Part shown: piece after piece, positions 49,945-61,400 of the stretch
Position numbering within the stretch: position 1 is the first letter of the stretch
How the letters are laid out: the number at the start of each line of letters is the position of its first letter
Assembly (NCBI GenBank): GCA_037903475.1
Contig: JBAJFG010000615.1
Location: 2,194,501 to 2,258,500 of the forward strand
DNA length: 64,000 nt
Source: Ancylostoma caninum
Lineage: Eukaryota; Nematoda; Chromadorea; Rhabditida; Ancylostomatidae
Reading direction: 5' to 3'
The notes under the pieces: generated by a model
What the model was told of the DNA's origin: nothing
What the model saw: only the letters and a program-made list of their open reading frames with translations
The model's database searches: none
Made by a program: the position numbers and the translations under genes

Positions 49945-52900
49945 ATGAAGATGTTGCTGCTCCTATGGATGGTGACGTGCTCGATCTCACCGTTTTTATC
50001 ACTTGCTTCTGCAGATGCTCAGACTAGTACGTTTTGTATACTACTCATAACATTTGGTAAACAATGGTTCCCTCTTTCTCCTTTAAATATTGTATTTTTG
50101 CATTTTTTCTTTTGCAGATACGGCAACTTTTTTCATTCTTGGTCAAAATTCCCGCTTTGATAATTCCAAAGCAACAGCTGTTAAACAAGCTATCATAAAG
50201 CAGTCTGAAAGACTAGCGAAGGTGTGTTTTAGGTGTATTTTTTAGAATTTATTCAACTCAATCTACTTGTTCTGCAGTATTCCATTTTCAGAAAATTCAA
50301 GTCTTTGTTCCTCACCTGGACTTCCCTGAAATTATTGGATTTTGGGCTGTATGGACGCTTTTTAGTAGGTTTGAATCTGATCTCTAAATTATCTCTGAAA
50401 GGCGTTTTGTGATAGGTTTCTGTCCATTAATATATATTATTCAAAGGATTCATTCGCTTGCGCCATCGGAGTGGTATATTTTCCTGGAGTCCGACTCTCA
50501 TATAAATGGTGATATTTTGTTCGACTTTCTGCAACATCTTAATTCACAGGAGAAGCATTTTATGGGACACGGATTGCATGACGAAAAGTGAGGCTTTAAC
50601 CACCTTCTTACGCGAAATAACAATTATGAGGAGTATTCTCTGCAAATTATTTATGCATGACTTTGATATGACTCTTCAGTCCTGTTATCATTCATCACTT
50701 TTACGGATACGACAGACCCGATGAAGAGCAATTTTTGTTTCCGGATTTTGCCTGTGGATTCGTTCTGTCTAGAGGATTACTTGATGAGTTCGTCATGTAT
50801 TGCAAAATTTATCGCGTGGCATACTCTGAACTGTTCCCATTTTTAGTTTAGCTAAACCATCGGGTCCCTCGTCAGATCCGGTTTTAAGTCAATTCTCTAT
50901 TGATGCTAAACATGAGGTGAGAATGAGAGCTGATCCACTTTTGATTTTTTTCCCTTATTCTTGAGAGTGGGTTGATGCGTTAGGCAACTGGTATTCCTTC
51001 ATTGATATGTGGGAGTACTGATAGTGTTCGAGATCTTGTAGATTGCCTTGTACATCTTCATTCAAAGTGATATGCGTTTGTCGTCATTCCCACATCTATT
51101 CTGTCCTAGACGCGGGAATGATTGTGCTGTATTTTTCGAGGTTAGTTTATTTCACTGATTCAAAATTCCCCATTTATTTGGAACTCCGGTATCTCGACCC
51201 GGTTATGGGGCTGGCAAGGCGCGTCGCGGTCGCGTTCTCGCTGCTGGTACAGGATTTCGTTACCAGAGCATGTACGAAGAATGGACTTGCTAGGAACTAC
51301 CTATATTTAGCATAAGCATTACGCATCTTTTGGGTAACTATACTAGGAAATTTTGGTAGTTTCCGCTTCTTACCCATACGTTCTAATTCTGCGATACTGC
51401 ACCAATGGTTTGAACCAGTTTAATTCCTCCTCACCATCTGATATTCGTTGTAACAAGTTCTTCGTCTGTTTTGCCATATAACTGCAATGGCTTTTGTGTA
51501 TACATATTATTCACCTGTTCTTAATATTCGTACGCACCATTTCACTTCTTCTGCACCAAAATCTTAAAATCAAAAAAAAATTTCGGACTTTCGGTCTGCG
51601 GGGGGATGGGTATTTCATGTGCTGGACACAACACTGTAACGTTTTAGGTCTTAGGAGTTCTTTCAGGTCGATACAACTTACATAGATTCGTGTTCACGTT
51701 TTATTCTAAACGTATTTTACAAATACATGCGAGTACAAGCGAGTACAGGCAAGTCAACTGAGAGCGCCCTCTTCTCTGGGGGCGTGGCCTAAGCCAAGAA
51801 AGTAAGGGCGTTACAACACAACTGGACATTATATCCGTTTTGCAGTGGCGGACGCAGGGGGGGGGGGCTTTTGAAATCACTTGACAATACAAATAAAAAT
51901 CTTGTATCAGTTTATTTTTAGTTGTTTATTTTTATAATTATTTTTAATATAATTTTCATTTATTATTTGTTGTTATAATTAATGTTTTTATTAATTTTAT
52001 TTTCCATTTGGGTCCCTAAATTGGTGGAGACCCCATTTTTTTTCATGCCCCCCCCTCCCGCCCACTTTCTGCGTCCGCCACTGTCGTTTTGTACTCCAGT
52101 TCTACACGCATAAGGTAAGAGTGCAGGCGTAGCAAATTAGGCGAAAATACCAGTTTCGATTTAAAACTTAGCAATTTCATGGGAATTAGTGTTGATCTAT
52201 CTTATCTTACTCTATATAAAGCGCAGACCCCCCCCCCATCGCCGCGCGTGGGATGACAGGTCACGCTGTCATTGATCCACTCGCCTCGCCCCACCTCTTT
52301 TGCCCGCCGCCACGGGCTCAATTGCGAAAATTGACACGCCCAATGACACGCCCATGGTATATGTATGTGTACAACATGGAAATCTTCAATTAGGACATCA
52401 AATTTGCAACGAAAACGGGATATCTTGGATCTTTAAAGCAGAATGGGGGAATCATTGACGAAGCGAGTGTGATTTCGCAATCAGAGCCGTGAATCATCCA
52501 AATACAGCAGAGTTGAACGGAAATTTTTACCGCACTCCTTCTAAAGCATTAAGTAGTAATGGCAATTAGAAATTAACGGTCAGGGGAATAAATGGTCCAC
52601 TCCATGAGTTTAATATTGTGCTTGCAAAATAGGAAAACCATAAAAATTTGGCCTTTCAGTGCTATCACAAATGAGAACGACTTAACCAGGTGAGGATCTG
52701 TGTTGCTACTCATACAATGGACCATGTAGAAGCTCTTTATATTGAACATAATAAGATTTAACCTCCAAACCAATTAGGAGCTATGCAGTTTCGCAGAAAA
52801 TCACTGTCATCCGCGGAGCGCGGCGAAGCTGCGCTTCGTGTGGATGTTCTCGAGTTTACCTAGCCCGGAGGTAACGTGGCACACGGGTCCGAGTCAGAGC

Positions 52901-55232
52901 GCCGCGAAGCAGCGCTCTGGCTCGGGGTTCTTTTTTTTCAGACTTTACCTAGTCCGGAGGTAACGTGGCACATGGGTGCTCTGGCTTGGGTACAAGAGAT
53001 ATTCGTGATCAGCACCTGAGATAACTCTTCCACACATAGTTCCGGAAGACTGTGAGATACCGTATGCCATTGTACACGTACCGTAACCCTGGAAAATGGG
53101 GTTACCATACAGCATGAATACGACATTCGTGTTCAGCATTTCAAGTAACCCCGTTATCCAAGTTTTCAGGCAAAAGAATTCTTTGAAGTTTTTGGGTTCG
53201 TGGAAGTGGAATAGTGCCCAAATTAACTCCTTTAGATAAAATTTTAGCGAACATTTTGATTTCGGGATTCAAGTGCAGAGGAACTGTAACGGTGCTCTAC
53301 TACTTCCTTGCTTGCGCCGTTAGTAATTACCGGTATCTTCCAAGGATGCGATATGTAGTCGATATTAGTCATACTTGACCTATTATAAGTGTGTAGGTGG
53401 AGTGAGTAGGCGCATTCACATCATTTATTGTTGTCAGCGCTCTCGATCTCTTGTTAATACTGCACACTGTTATCTGTGATATGAAGCATAGCAGGGGAAA
53501 CCACGTGGAGCGAATGCTACGCGAGCCTTGCTGGCTCCTTAACCGGGTCGAGATACCGGAGCTCATTTATTTGTCGTAAGTTTAAACGATTTTGGTTAAC
53601 TCTGTTGTTCGTGTAAAATATTTACTTTGTTGTGTTTCAGCCTACGCCTTGTAATCCAGCATCTTTGCCTTCACCAGAACACATCACGTTCGCTGTTAAA
53701 ACGTATAGCGGGAACCACGATACGCGTGGTAAGTTAGAAATGCAAATTATACAATTCCTTGGACGATGGAGAGGATCGCGGTATCAGTGTTTAGCTGACC
53801 ATAGCTATGTCCACGTTCGGCCAAATAGTCAGCACGCAAGAAAACCGCGGTAAGCGTGCTGAAATGGCGCTTTGGTGTGCTGATAACGGCAGTAGTACTG
53901 AATCATTTCAACATTTTGGAATGACAAGTTTGAGATCATCCATACCCTCTTTGAACCTTGAGGCTCAGCGCTGTGCGGTTATTTCGATTTTTTATTTTCT
54001 ATAAGATATGCAGAGATCTTCCGAGGATCCAAGACTGCCTTCGGGTTCCGAATGAGATACAAGTAGAAATCTTGCTGTTTCTGGGTAAATGGTTGAAACT
54101 ATTGTGGTTGTGGTATTTGAAAAAGAGTTTTGGAATAATGTGGAACTGGTCAAGGGACAACGATTAGGTAATAAAAGAAGCAGAAAAAATGCACGAAGCT
54201 ATGTTTGCACCCAATATTTGTTCATTTGTTTACCGATTATTTGTTTATTATCCATTAATTAATTTATTTTGCAGTACCTGTCATACAGCGCACATGGGGT
54301 TCTTCTTTGCCTTCTGTTAAATTCTTTAGTGATATAGCAAATGACAGTATTCCTACGATCGATTCCGGAATACCAAATGCAGTTAGAGGTTGGTTTAGGA
54401 ACAGTAATGTAGCGCTTCTGGAGTACGTATTCGCATGATCTTTATTTCCAGGGCACTGTGGAAAGACGTTTGTAATTTTGAGGCATTATGTCAACAGTTT
54501 GAATGAGAATAGTGAGGATGAGGGATTTTCTTGGCTGGTTATCGCAGACGATGATACTCTGCTTAGTATCCCCAGACTTGCGCAACTGCTCTCCTGTTAT
54601 GGCGATGATGAGAAAGTAGTCACTCATCCTAATATTGTTCTTGTCATTCGTTTGAATATGATAACGTCTGCCTTTAAGGTGATCTTAGGTGAACGATATG
54701 GCTATGGTTTTTCAAATTCTGGCCGCGATGGCTATGACTACCCAACGGGTGGATCTGGGTACGTGTTTCATGGGAACTTTCGTAATACATATTTTTTTCT
54801 TACTTTTGGGTTACTTTTAAAATGAAATCTAGTGCAGTATGGTTTTTTCCTCATCAGCGGCAAAGGCTATTGTTTCTGGTTGTGATTGTCCTGCCTATGA
54901 TTCTCCTGATGACATGATTATTGGTAAGCGCCGTGGATGGCTATTTCATTGTGCACTTCAATAGTTCTCCATTAGGTATCTGTGCAAGGAGATCCGGAAT
55001 AGTAATCGTTCACAGTGCCGCTTTTCACCAAGCTCGACCAATCGACTATCCACAACCATATCTGCGGTATTTTTCCTTCTTCTAACCTCTTTCTTACCTC
55101 AAATTTTTGTGTTCCAGAAGGATTCTGCCGATATCTTTTCATAAATTCGATGATGTCGATCCTTATCAGGTGTATATAGATTATCTCAGTGGACCAAGTA
55201 CATTTGAAATCAAAAACAAACAGGAGCTTTGA
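49945..55232 (+). CDS. B3GLCT: Beta-1,3-glucosyltransferase (O-fucose-specific), GT31 family
   Basis: Adds glucose to O-linked fucose on thrombospondin type 1 repeats in the ER. Model: join(49945..50026,50118..50221,50292..50364,50416..50587,50680..50787,50847..50916,50984..51049,53641..53728,54275..54388,54452..54615,54679..54758,54838..54923,54976..55066,55118..55232), 470 residues (human 498). A signal peptide ([20 protein letters not shown]) is followed by an N-terminal GT-like domain ([14 protein letters not shown], then GHGLHDE). The catalytic GT31 domain shows [39 protein letters not shown] with the DDD metal site, [27 protein letters not shown] and [10 protein letters not shown]. It ends KNKQEL, a KDEL-type ER signal as in vertebrate B3GLCT. 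Exon 50984-51049 is the least certain. The 2.6-kb intron after it is full of mobile elements. An acceptor (TTTCAG) 17 nt before the ATG suggests trans-splicing. The polyadenylation signal is at 55372-55377. Confidence 0.95.
51845..52083. mobile_element. MITE family D, intact ends
   Basis: The left end is CAGTGGCGGACGCAGG and the right end is CTTTCTGCGTCCGCCACTG, giving a 15-bp terminal inverted repeat CAGTGGCGGACGCAG. The centre is AT-rich. The best-preserved copy in the window, it defines the family; hAT-like by its CAG start, but the superfamily is uncertain. Confidence 0.8.
52205..52996 (+). mobile_element. Helitron-like element F, copy 1
   Basis: Begins TACTCTATATAAAGCGCAGA plus a poly(C) run, and is nearly identical to 59246-60285 over several hundred bp (GATGACAGGTCACGCTGTCA, CCGCCGCCACGGGCTCAATT, GGAGCTATGCAGTTTCGCAG). 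The 3' part has two about 90-bp units with the hairpin CAGAGCGCCGCGAAGCAGCG. The TC start and hairpin-rich 3' end suggest a non-autonomous Helitron-like element, but no perfect CTRR end was found. Confidence 0.6.
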
Positions 55233-55486
55233 AAATTCTTTTTTCAAAATACGTTGTTCATTCCTAATGCTGTGGCCACTTCTTCATTTTCATTCTTATG
55301 GAACACTGCCTTTTTTCGATCCAGCTGTATTGATCTTATATAGCGATTGAGCACGATGTTAGGGATTTGGAAATAAATTTAATTCATTTATGTACATCAC
55401 TTAGTGCTTGAACTTTTGCTGTTAATCATGCTCGTTCTTATCGCAAATTTTTACTAATGGCTTTTTATATGTTCATGTACCAGATC

Positions 55487-58400
55487 ATGGTGGAAGAAGA
55501 TAATCTTGTGGACCTCAAACCTACGGTCCCCTCACCTGGGTCAGGTATGTACTGCTTCGATATACGTAAGGTGTTAGATGTCAGATCTGCAAAACTTTGC
55601 AAAATTCGTGTTTGCCTTCATTCAGGCCTAGCAGCTGGGGTAGGTGTATATCACATGCTTGAAATTTTTGATGTTAGTCATGTCACCAAACACATGGGAT
55701 ACGTACAGTTCATAAATTCTGTCAGTAGAAAGCTGTTGGGATGAGAAATTAGCCATGTCGCATCCCGCTGGCACGGTATTGCGGTCCCTCCGCTGTTGTC
55801 GCGATCCGCTCGCACGGGGATATTCCGTGCGAGCGGGCTACGACATCCGTGCGAGCGGACTGCGACAACCAAGCGAGCGGACCGCTACATGGCTGCGACC
55901 CGCTCTACAGAGGCCCGCTTGCACAGCACTTTTGTCTGAGCGTAGCCGCTCCTTTATCCACTCTATGCAAAAGTCCGAAGCAAGCCCAAGACAGTGCGTA
56001 GGGTCCTACCACTCACAGTCCACAGTGCGTAGGGCCTTGCTATTCAAATACCTTGAATTTTCCAGCGCGAATCCTTACAAGTCAGCCACCTTTGGATAGT
56101 ATATCTCATGGAGAACGAGTTTTATCTCTTCATACTACGTATTTATTTGCGAGTTGCACGGGGTGTGGCAATTTACAAAGCACTGGCTTTCAGATTCGCT
56201 CTCGGTTTTTGTAAAGAATGGGATTTGGTACGTCCATTATAAGTACCACGGAAATCTTCGCAGAGCAGGTGTTCAACAAAGTCTTTGTTTGCGCAACCAA
56301 TTCTCGAAACTGATAAAACCTCCTTTTGTTTCATTCTTGGCCCCGGTTGAAATCCTTACCTAAGGTAACCTCTTTATTCTCAGAAAAATTGAAGGAAAAC
56401 ACGGGGTCAAGAATCCCATGGATGACGCCAAGCGGTCAATCGAGGCCGCACTTCAGATTTTCTACCGACAGAATTCATCAACTCTATCACATTGTTTGCT
56501 CTTTAGATGATAAAACTTCGTAGAATTTCTGTTTAGTGCACTGCTGGGCCAGATATTTCAAGATCACTTTGCTTTTTTGTATTATTGCTTTCAAAACTGG
56601 TTGCAGGGACGCTGAAGGACACGCTACTTAACTTAGACCATGATGTTGTTGAGCACTGTAAGGGCCAGGTAAGTTTAACAGGCTTAGAGACGCTGTATCA
56701 AAGTAACTTAGTGTTTTACAGAACATTGGTGCCGTGCTATCGCACCTTGATGCAAGTTCTTTTTGCTGTGGTGATCTTCCCTTTTCACTGCAAAAGCTAA
56801 TGCGACGCGTGCGCAAAATCGGTTGTATTGTCGACGCTGTGCAGGTAAATTTTGATCATCACTCTGATCGAACTTTTTTCCTTCGTGTTCTTATTCACAC
56901 ACGTTCTTGAATAGTTCTGCCATTTTTTGCTGGTCATCGCTTCCATAAATTATGCATGCCTTATTCAAGACTGTGAGAAGGCACTGCTTGTGAAATTCGA
57001 CGCAGAACCCACAGAAACCCACGATTTTCTCAGTCCCATGCATAGGTTCTGCATGGGTTTGCATGGATTTGTCATTGCTGGTATAGAACTATTGATTTAG
57101 AAAGTATCAGTTTTGCGTGACCACGCATTTCTTGATGCAGGGGACACTGCGTTTAATCGTAGGATTTGCATCTTTCATTCTTATGCAAAGCATGGTTTTT
57201 ATGTTTCCTGAATATGCACCAATATTCGATATTCGAAAGCAAAAATATTCGATTTTGAATATATTATAGATTCGAATGTTCGAGCATTGAAGATCAGTAA
57301 GTGCTGCACGAAAGAGAAGAAAAGCATTGGGGCTTTTTCATTTCTTGATTATCTGGACGTTTGAATAGTTTCCTCAACTATTAATTAAAGAAATCTGGAC
57401 GTTTAAATAGTTTCCTCAACTATTAATTAAAGATGATTCGGTTCTTATTCATATCTAAGTATAATAGCTACCAAACGGAGCTCATCGCTCCTCATCGCCA
57501 GTTCTACTCGAAGATGTGCCCAGAATGAACTGACGATGGGAGTGATAGCAACGATGAAAACGATGCTCATCGATTGTCACACCACATTGGCTATCATCTC
57601 TCTTACGGTCCTTATCAAAAAGATGAACGAATTTCGTGACTGTAGGAACGCCATCGGATCTGAGCGATGAAGCGGAGAGCATGCCTGAAGTGAGAGAGTG
57701 GGTCCCGCCGCGATTCTGCTATCGCCACGATATGAAACCGCACTTGCAATCTATCCAATTTTTTTCTATGATCTGCTGGTTATTCTTCTCCATGTGGCGA
57801 CTGCTAGAAGTCGTCGCGAGCGCTACAGAGGCTTGCATCCTTTTGGAGCGGCGTCAAAAGTTGTCCCTGGCGACAAAACAAACCCTTTTGACATTGCTTG
57901 CTGCGCACCGCTGGACGACGTCGCTGGGTGCAGCCGCGGGCAGCAACACTTGAAGCGGTGTTGCTCAAAATGCTGAAAAATCCCGCAGACATTACACCCT
58001 GACTGTAAGCCGGCGCCTTTACGTTAGTGTATAGTCTGCTAGTGCGGAGAGGACCGATATGGTGACTTCGTCGCATTCACTACCTCAGCACGGTCTCGGC
58101 CAACTTGTTTAATATTCACAGTTTTTTCTGCAAGTTTGATATGTATTTTGTGTAATTCCTTCCATTTCTCCAATGTTCTCGAACTTCTTTTGAAAATGGA
58201 TTTCCCTCAGCTGTGTACGTGGGTAATGGGGCTTTTTCGTAAATGTGTGAGATTTCATCTATTTTATCTCGAAAATTCTTTTTTTTTTCAACTCCATGCT
58301 TTCCCTACTACTTATAGGTGAGGCCCACACGTAGGAAGCTCAAGTGCTGGGTAGACGGTTGCATTTGCCGAGGGCCGAACTTTGAAAGTATTGGGTTCAG

Positions 58401-61400
58401 ATGTACCCTTCCGTCCAGAATCGAATCTGCCGTGCAGTGGATTTGTATCTGCGTGGTATGTTTTTTTCTACTTGCTATAGAATGTTTCACAATTAGGAAA
58501 TTGCGTAGAGATCGCAGTCACCAGCTCTTTTTTTGTGGTGGTCATGTATTAGCTTCATGGCAAAGTTTTGCCTGAATGTTTGACTTTTTCGCTCTAACCA
58601 CAACTTTCGGCATTTTATTCAATCGACGGACGATGTTTTCATGTGAAGCTAGGAAAACGGGCCATTTGGTCCTAGCGATTAGGGTAGATCGAAGCGGTAA
58701 GGTGTGAAAATCTGTGCGAGTTTCTGCTGCAAGCCTGTAATTTTGCCCAAAGGAGGACATGGCCGATGCTGAAATGTGATGTATGACATCATGAACAGGA
58801 AGCTCCGAATGTCCGCAGTCAAGAGGGGCGTGGCCACGACTCCGCTTTAGGCAGAGACATAGGCACTTTGCATGCTGCCACTGGTTGCTGTAGAGTCAGA
58901 GAAGCCAGAGGCAGCATAGAGAGCGCCTGTGTCTGATCAAGGAGCCGCGCCGTGGCCACGCCCCTCTTGACTGCGGACGTTTGGAGCTTCCTGTATGTGG
59001 TTGTGGTTTCGATCTCTTCGCCCGATTATTGATTTGTTCTATGCTGTGTTGCATTTATGTGGTATTCCGCGCTCGCTGCGCCTCAGGACCTTCGGTTTGG
59101 GCCCCGACCCCTCGCTATAATAGAGACGCCAGCTGCAACCACAGGTTCGGTTGTAGTTCAATCGAGGTGCAAGTCCAGCCGAGTTCAGTCCAATTTGCGC
59201 AGTCGGAGGAGGACGCGAGGGCAGGAAGTGAGTGGCGGAGCCCAATCCTACTCTATATAAAGCGCAGACCCCCCCCCCCCATCGGCACGCGAGGGATGAC
59301 AGGTCACGCTGTCATTGATCCACTCGCCTCGCCCCACCTCTTTTGCCCGCCGCCACGGGCTCAATTGCGAAAATTGACACGCCCAATGACACGCCCATGT
59401 ATATGTATGTGTACAACATGGAAATCTGCAATTAGCACATCTAATTTGCAACGAAAACGGAACATCTTGGATCTTTAAAGCAGGATGGGGGAATCACTGA
59501 CGAAGCGAGTGTGATTTCGCAATCAGAGCCGTGAATCATCCAAATACAGCAGCGTTGAACAGAAATTTTAACGGCATTTCTTCGAAAGCGTTAAGTAGTA
59601 GGAGCAATTAGAAAACAACGGTCAAGGGGGCAAATGGTGCACTCCATGAGCTTAATATTGTTCTTACAAAATAGAAATAGAACGTTTACGCAGTTTCTTT
59701 CTGCTAAAAGCTAATTGTGCAAGAACCATAAAAATCTGGACTTTCAGCGCTATCACAAATTAAAACGACTTGACCACGTGAGGATCTGTGTTGCTACTCA
59801 TACAACGGACCATGTAGAAGCTCTTTATATTGAACATAATAAGATTTAACCTCCAAACCAATTAGGAGCTATGCAGTTTCGCAGAAAATCACTGTCATCT
59901 GCGGAGCGCGGCGAAGCTGCGCTTCGTGTGGATGTTCTCGAGTTTACCTAGCCCGGAGGTAACGAGGCACACGGGTCCGAGTCAGAGCGCCGCCAAGCGG
60001 CGCTCTGGCTCGGGGTTCCTTTTTTTTTCAGAGTTTACCTAGCCCGGAGGTAACGAGGCACACGGGTCCGAGTCAGAGCGCCGCGAAGCGGCGCTCTGGC
60101 TCGGGGTTCCTTTTTTTTTCAGAGTTTACCTAGCCCGGAGGTAACGAGGCACACGGGTCCGAGTCAGAGCGCCGCGAAGCGGCGCTCTGGCTCGGGGTTC
60201 CTTTTTTTTCAGAGTTTACCTAGCCCGGAGGTAACGAGGCACACGGGTCCGAGTCAGAGCGCCGCGAAGCGGCGCTCTGGCTCGGTAAAGAATATGGAAG
60301 GAAGACTTCTAACACAACTAGACAGTGCCAGAGCACCAAAATACGTGACACAGGGGCCGAACCAAACTATTTAGTTCCTGGGGTTTTGCCTGCCCATATA
60401 GAACGGTTCACGCGCGTAGAACTGCCCGTTGCTTAGGCAGTGCATATTACCCTGGTAGCCAAGAAGTGGCACCGGGGTTTAACTCAACGATCTCTCCTTG
60501 CCTGGGAACAAAAAAAAGTGAAAACGTCTATCACCTACGAATTCACTCCACAGGAGTAGAGGTCGCAATCGTTTGCTGACCACTGCTCTTTCTCGTTGGA
60601 AGAGGGAAATATACGCGGTCGTAGATAAGTGAATCTGGAAAACTAAGTAAAGCAATGGTGCAATTAAAGGTGCGAGTAGGGTGCTAGAACCATACGAGTG
60701 CACCTCCTGATTGCCGCCACCCTCACCCACCCCCCCCCCCCATTCGCAGGTTTGGGGGCACACTCTCACTATTAAAATTTCGGCACATTGCACAAGCGCG
60801 GTGATGATAAAAGCTGAACCCCATACGTCCCGTATCTCTCGTTCAGTCCCCAAAATTCCTTGTTATGATCACAAAATTTCATTCTTTAGATGAAGTTTAT
60901 TGAGGTCTGGTGTGGTTAAATATAGAATTGCCAAATTTAGAATTTTTACAGATTGGGCTTTAGTTACAAGTGTATACTCTATAGGTAGAGCCGTACGGAT
61001 TCCCGCAGCGCTTAATCTTCACCATATCGTTCTCCCTAGCAGGCAGATCATGGAATGCCATGTTAGAGATGATTAAACCTAATCATGATGGACGGGCTAG
61101 TGACAACGCCAAGGAGTACTACAATGCTATGACATCCGTACGCATCAATCTACAGGACTATAGCTTGAAAAATCACCGACCACGTGGTCCAGGGTTCGCT
61201 GAGGTCAAAAAGTACAAAGTCTGAGTGCCGTCCTCTACTTGTGCTGTCGAGCATGTGCAACAGGTTCTAATCAACATAAACTCGAAAAAAAATATACGAA
61301 AACCACTACCTAGAGGCGGTTCAGAAATGAGTCGGTATTGGTGCATTTTTACGTTAAGAGATTAGAGAAGCGTTTGGCAAGTCGGGCATATTCAAGCTTG

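Larger units (their letters stand above)
51175..53570. repeat. Inverted pair CTCCGGTATCTCGACCCGGTT
   Basis: CTCCGGTATCTCGACCCGGT at about 51193 and its reverse complement at about 53541-53562 are parts of longer inverted copies (about 60-70 bp, including GGCTGGCAAGGC / GCCTTGCTGGC). They flank the repeat-filled part of B3GLCT intron 7. They may be the arms of one composite insertion or two independent copies of a repeat. Confidence 0.6.

Noticed and set aside
59039..59478. Open frames in THAP intron 7 and at 52200-52400
   Set aside because: They lie in the two copies of element F or in adjoining repeats, and have no conserved domain.
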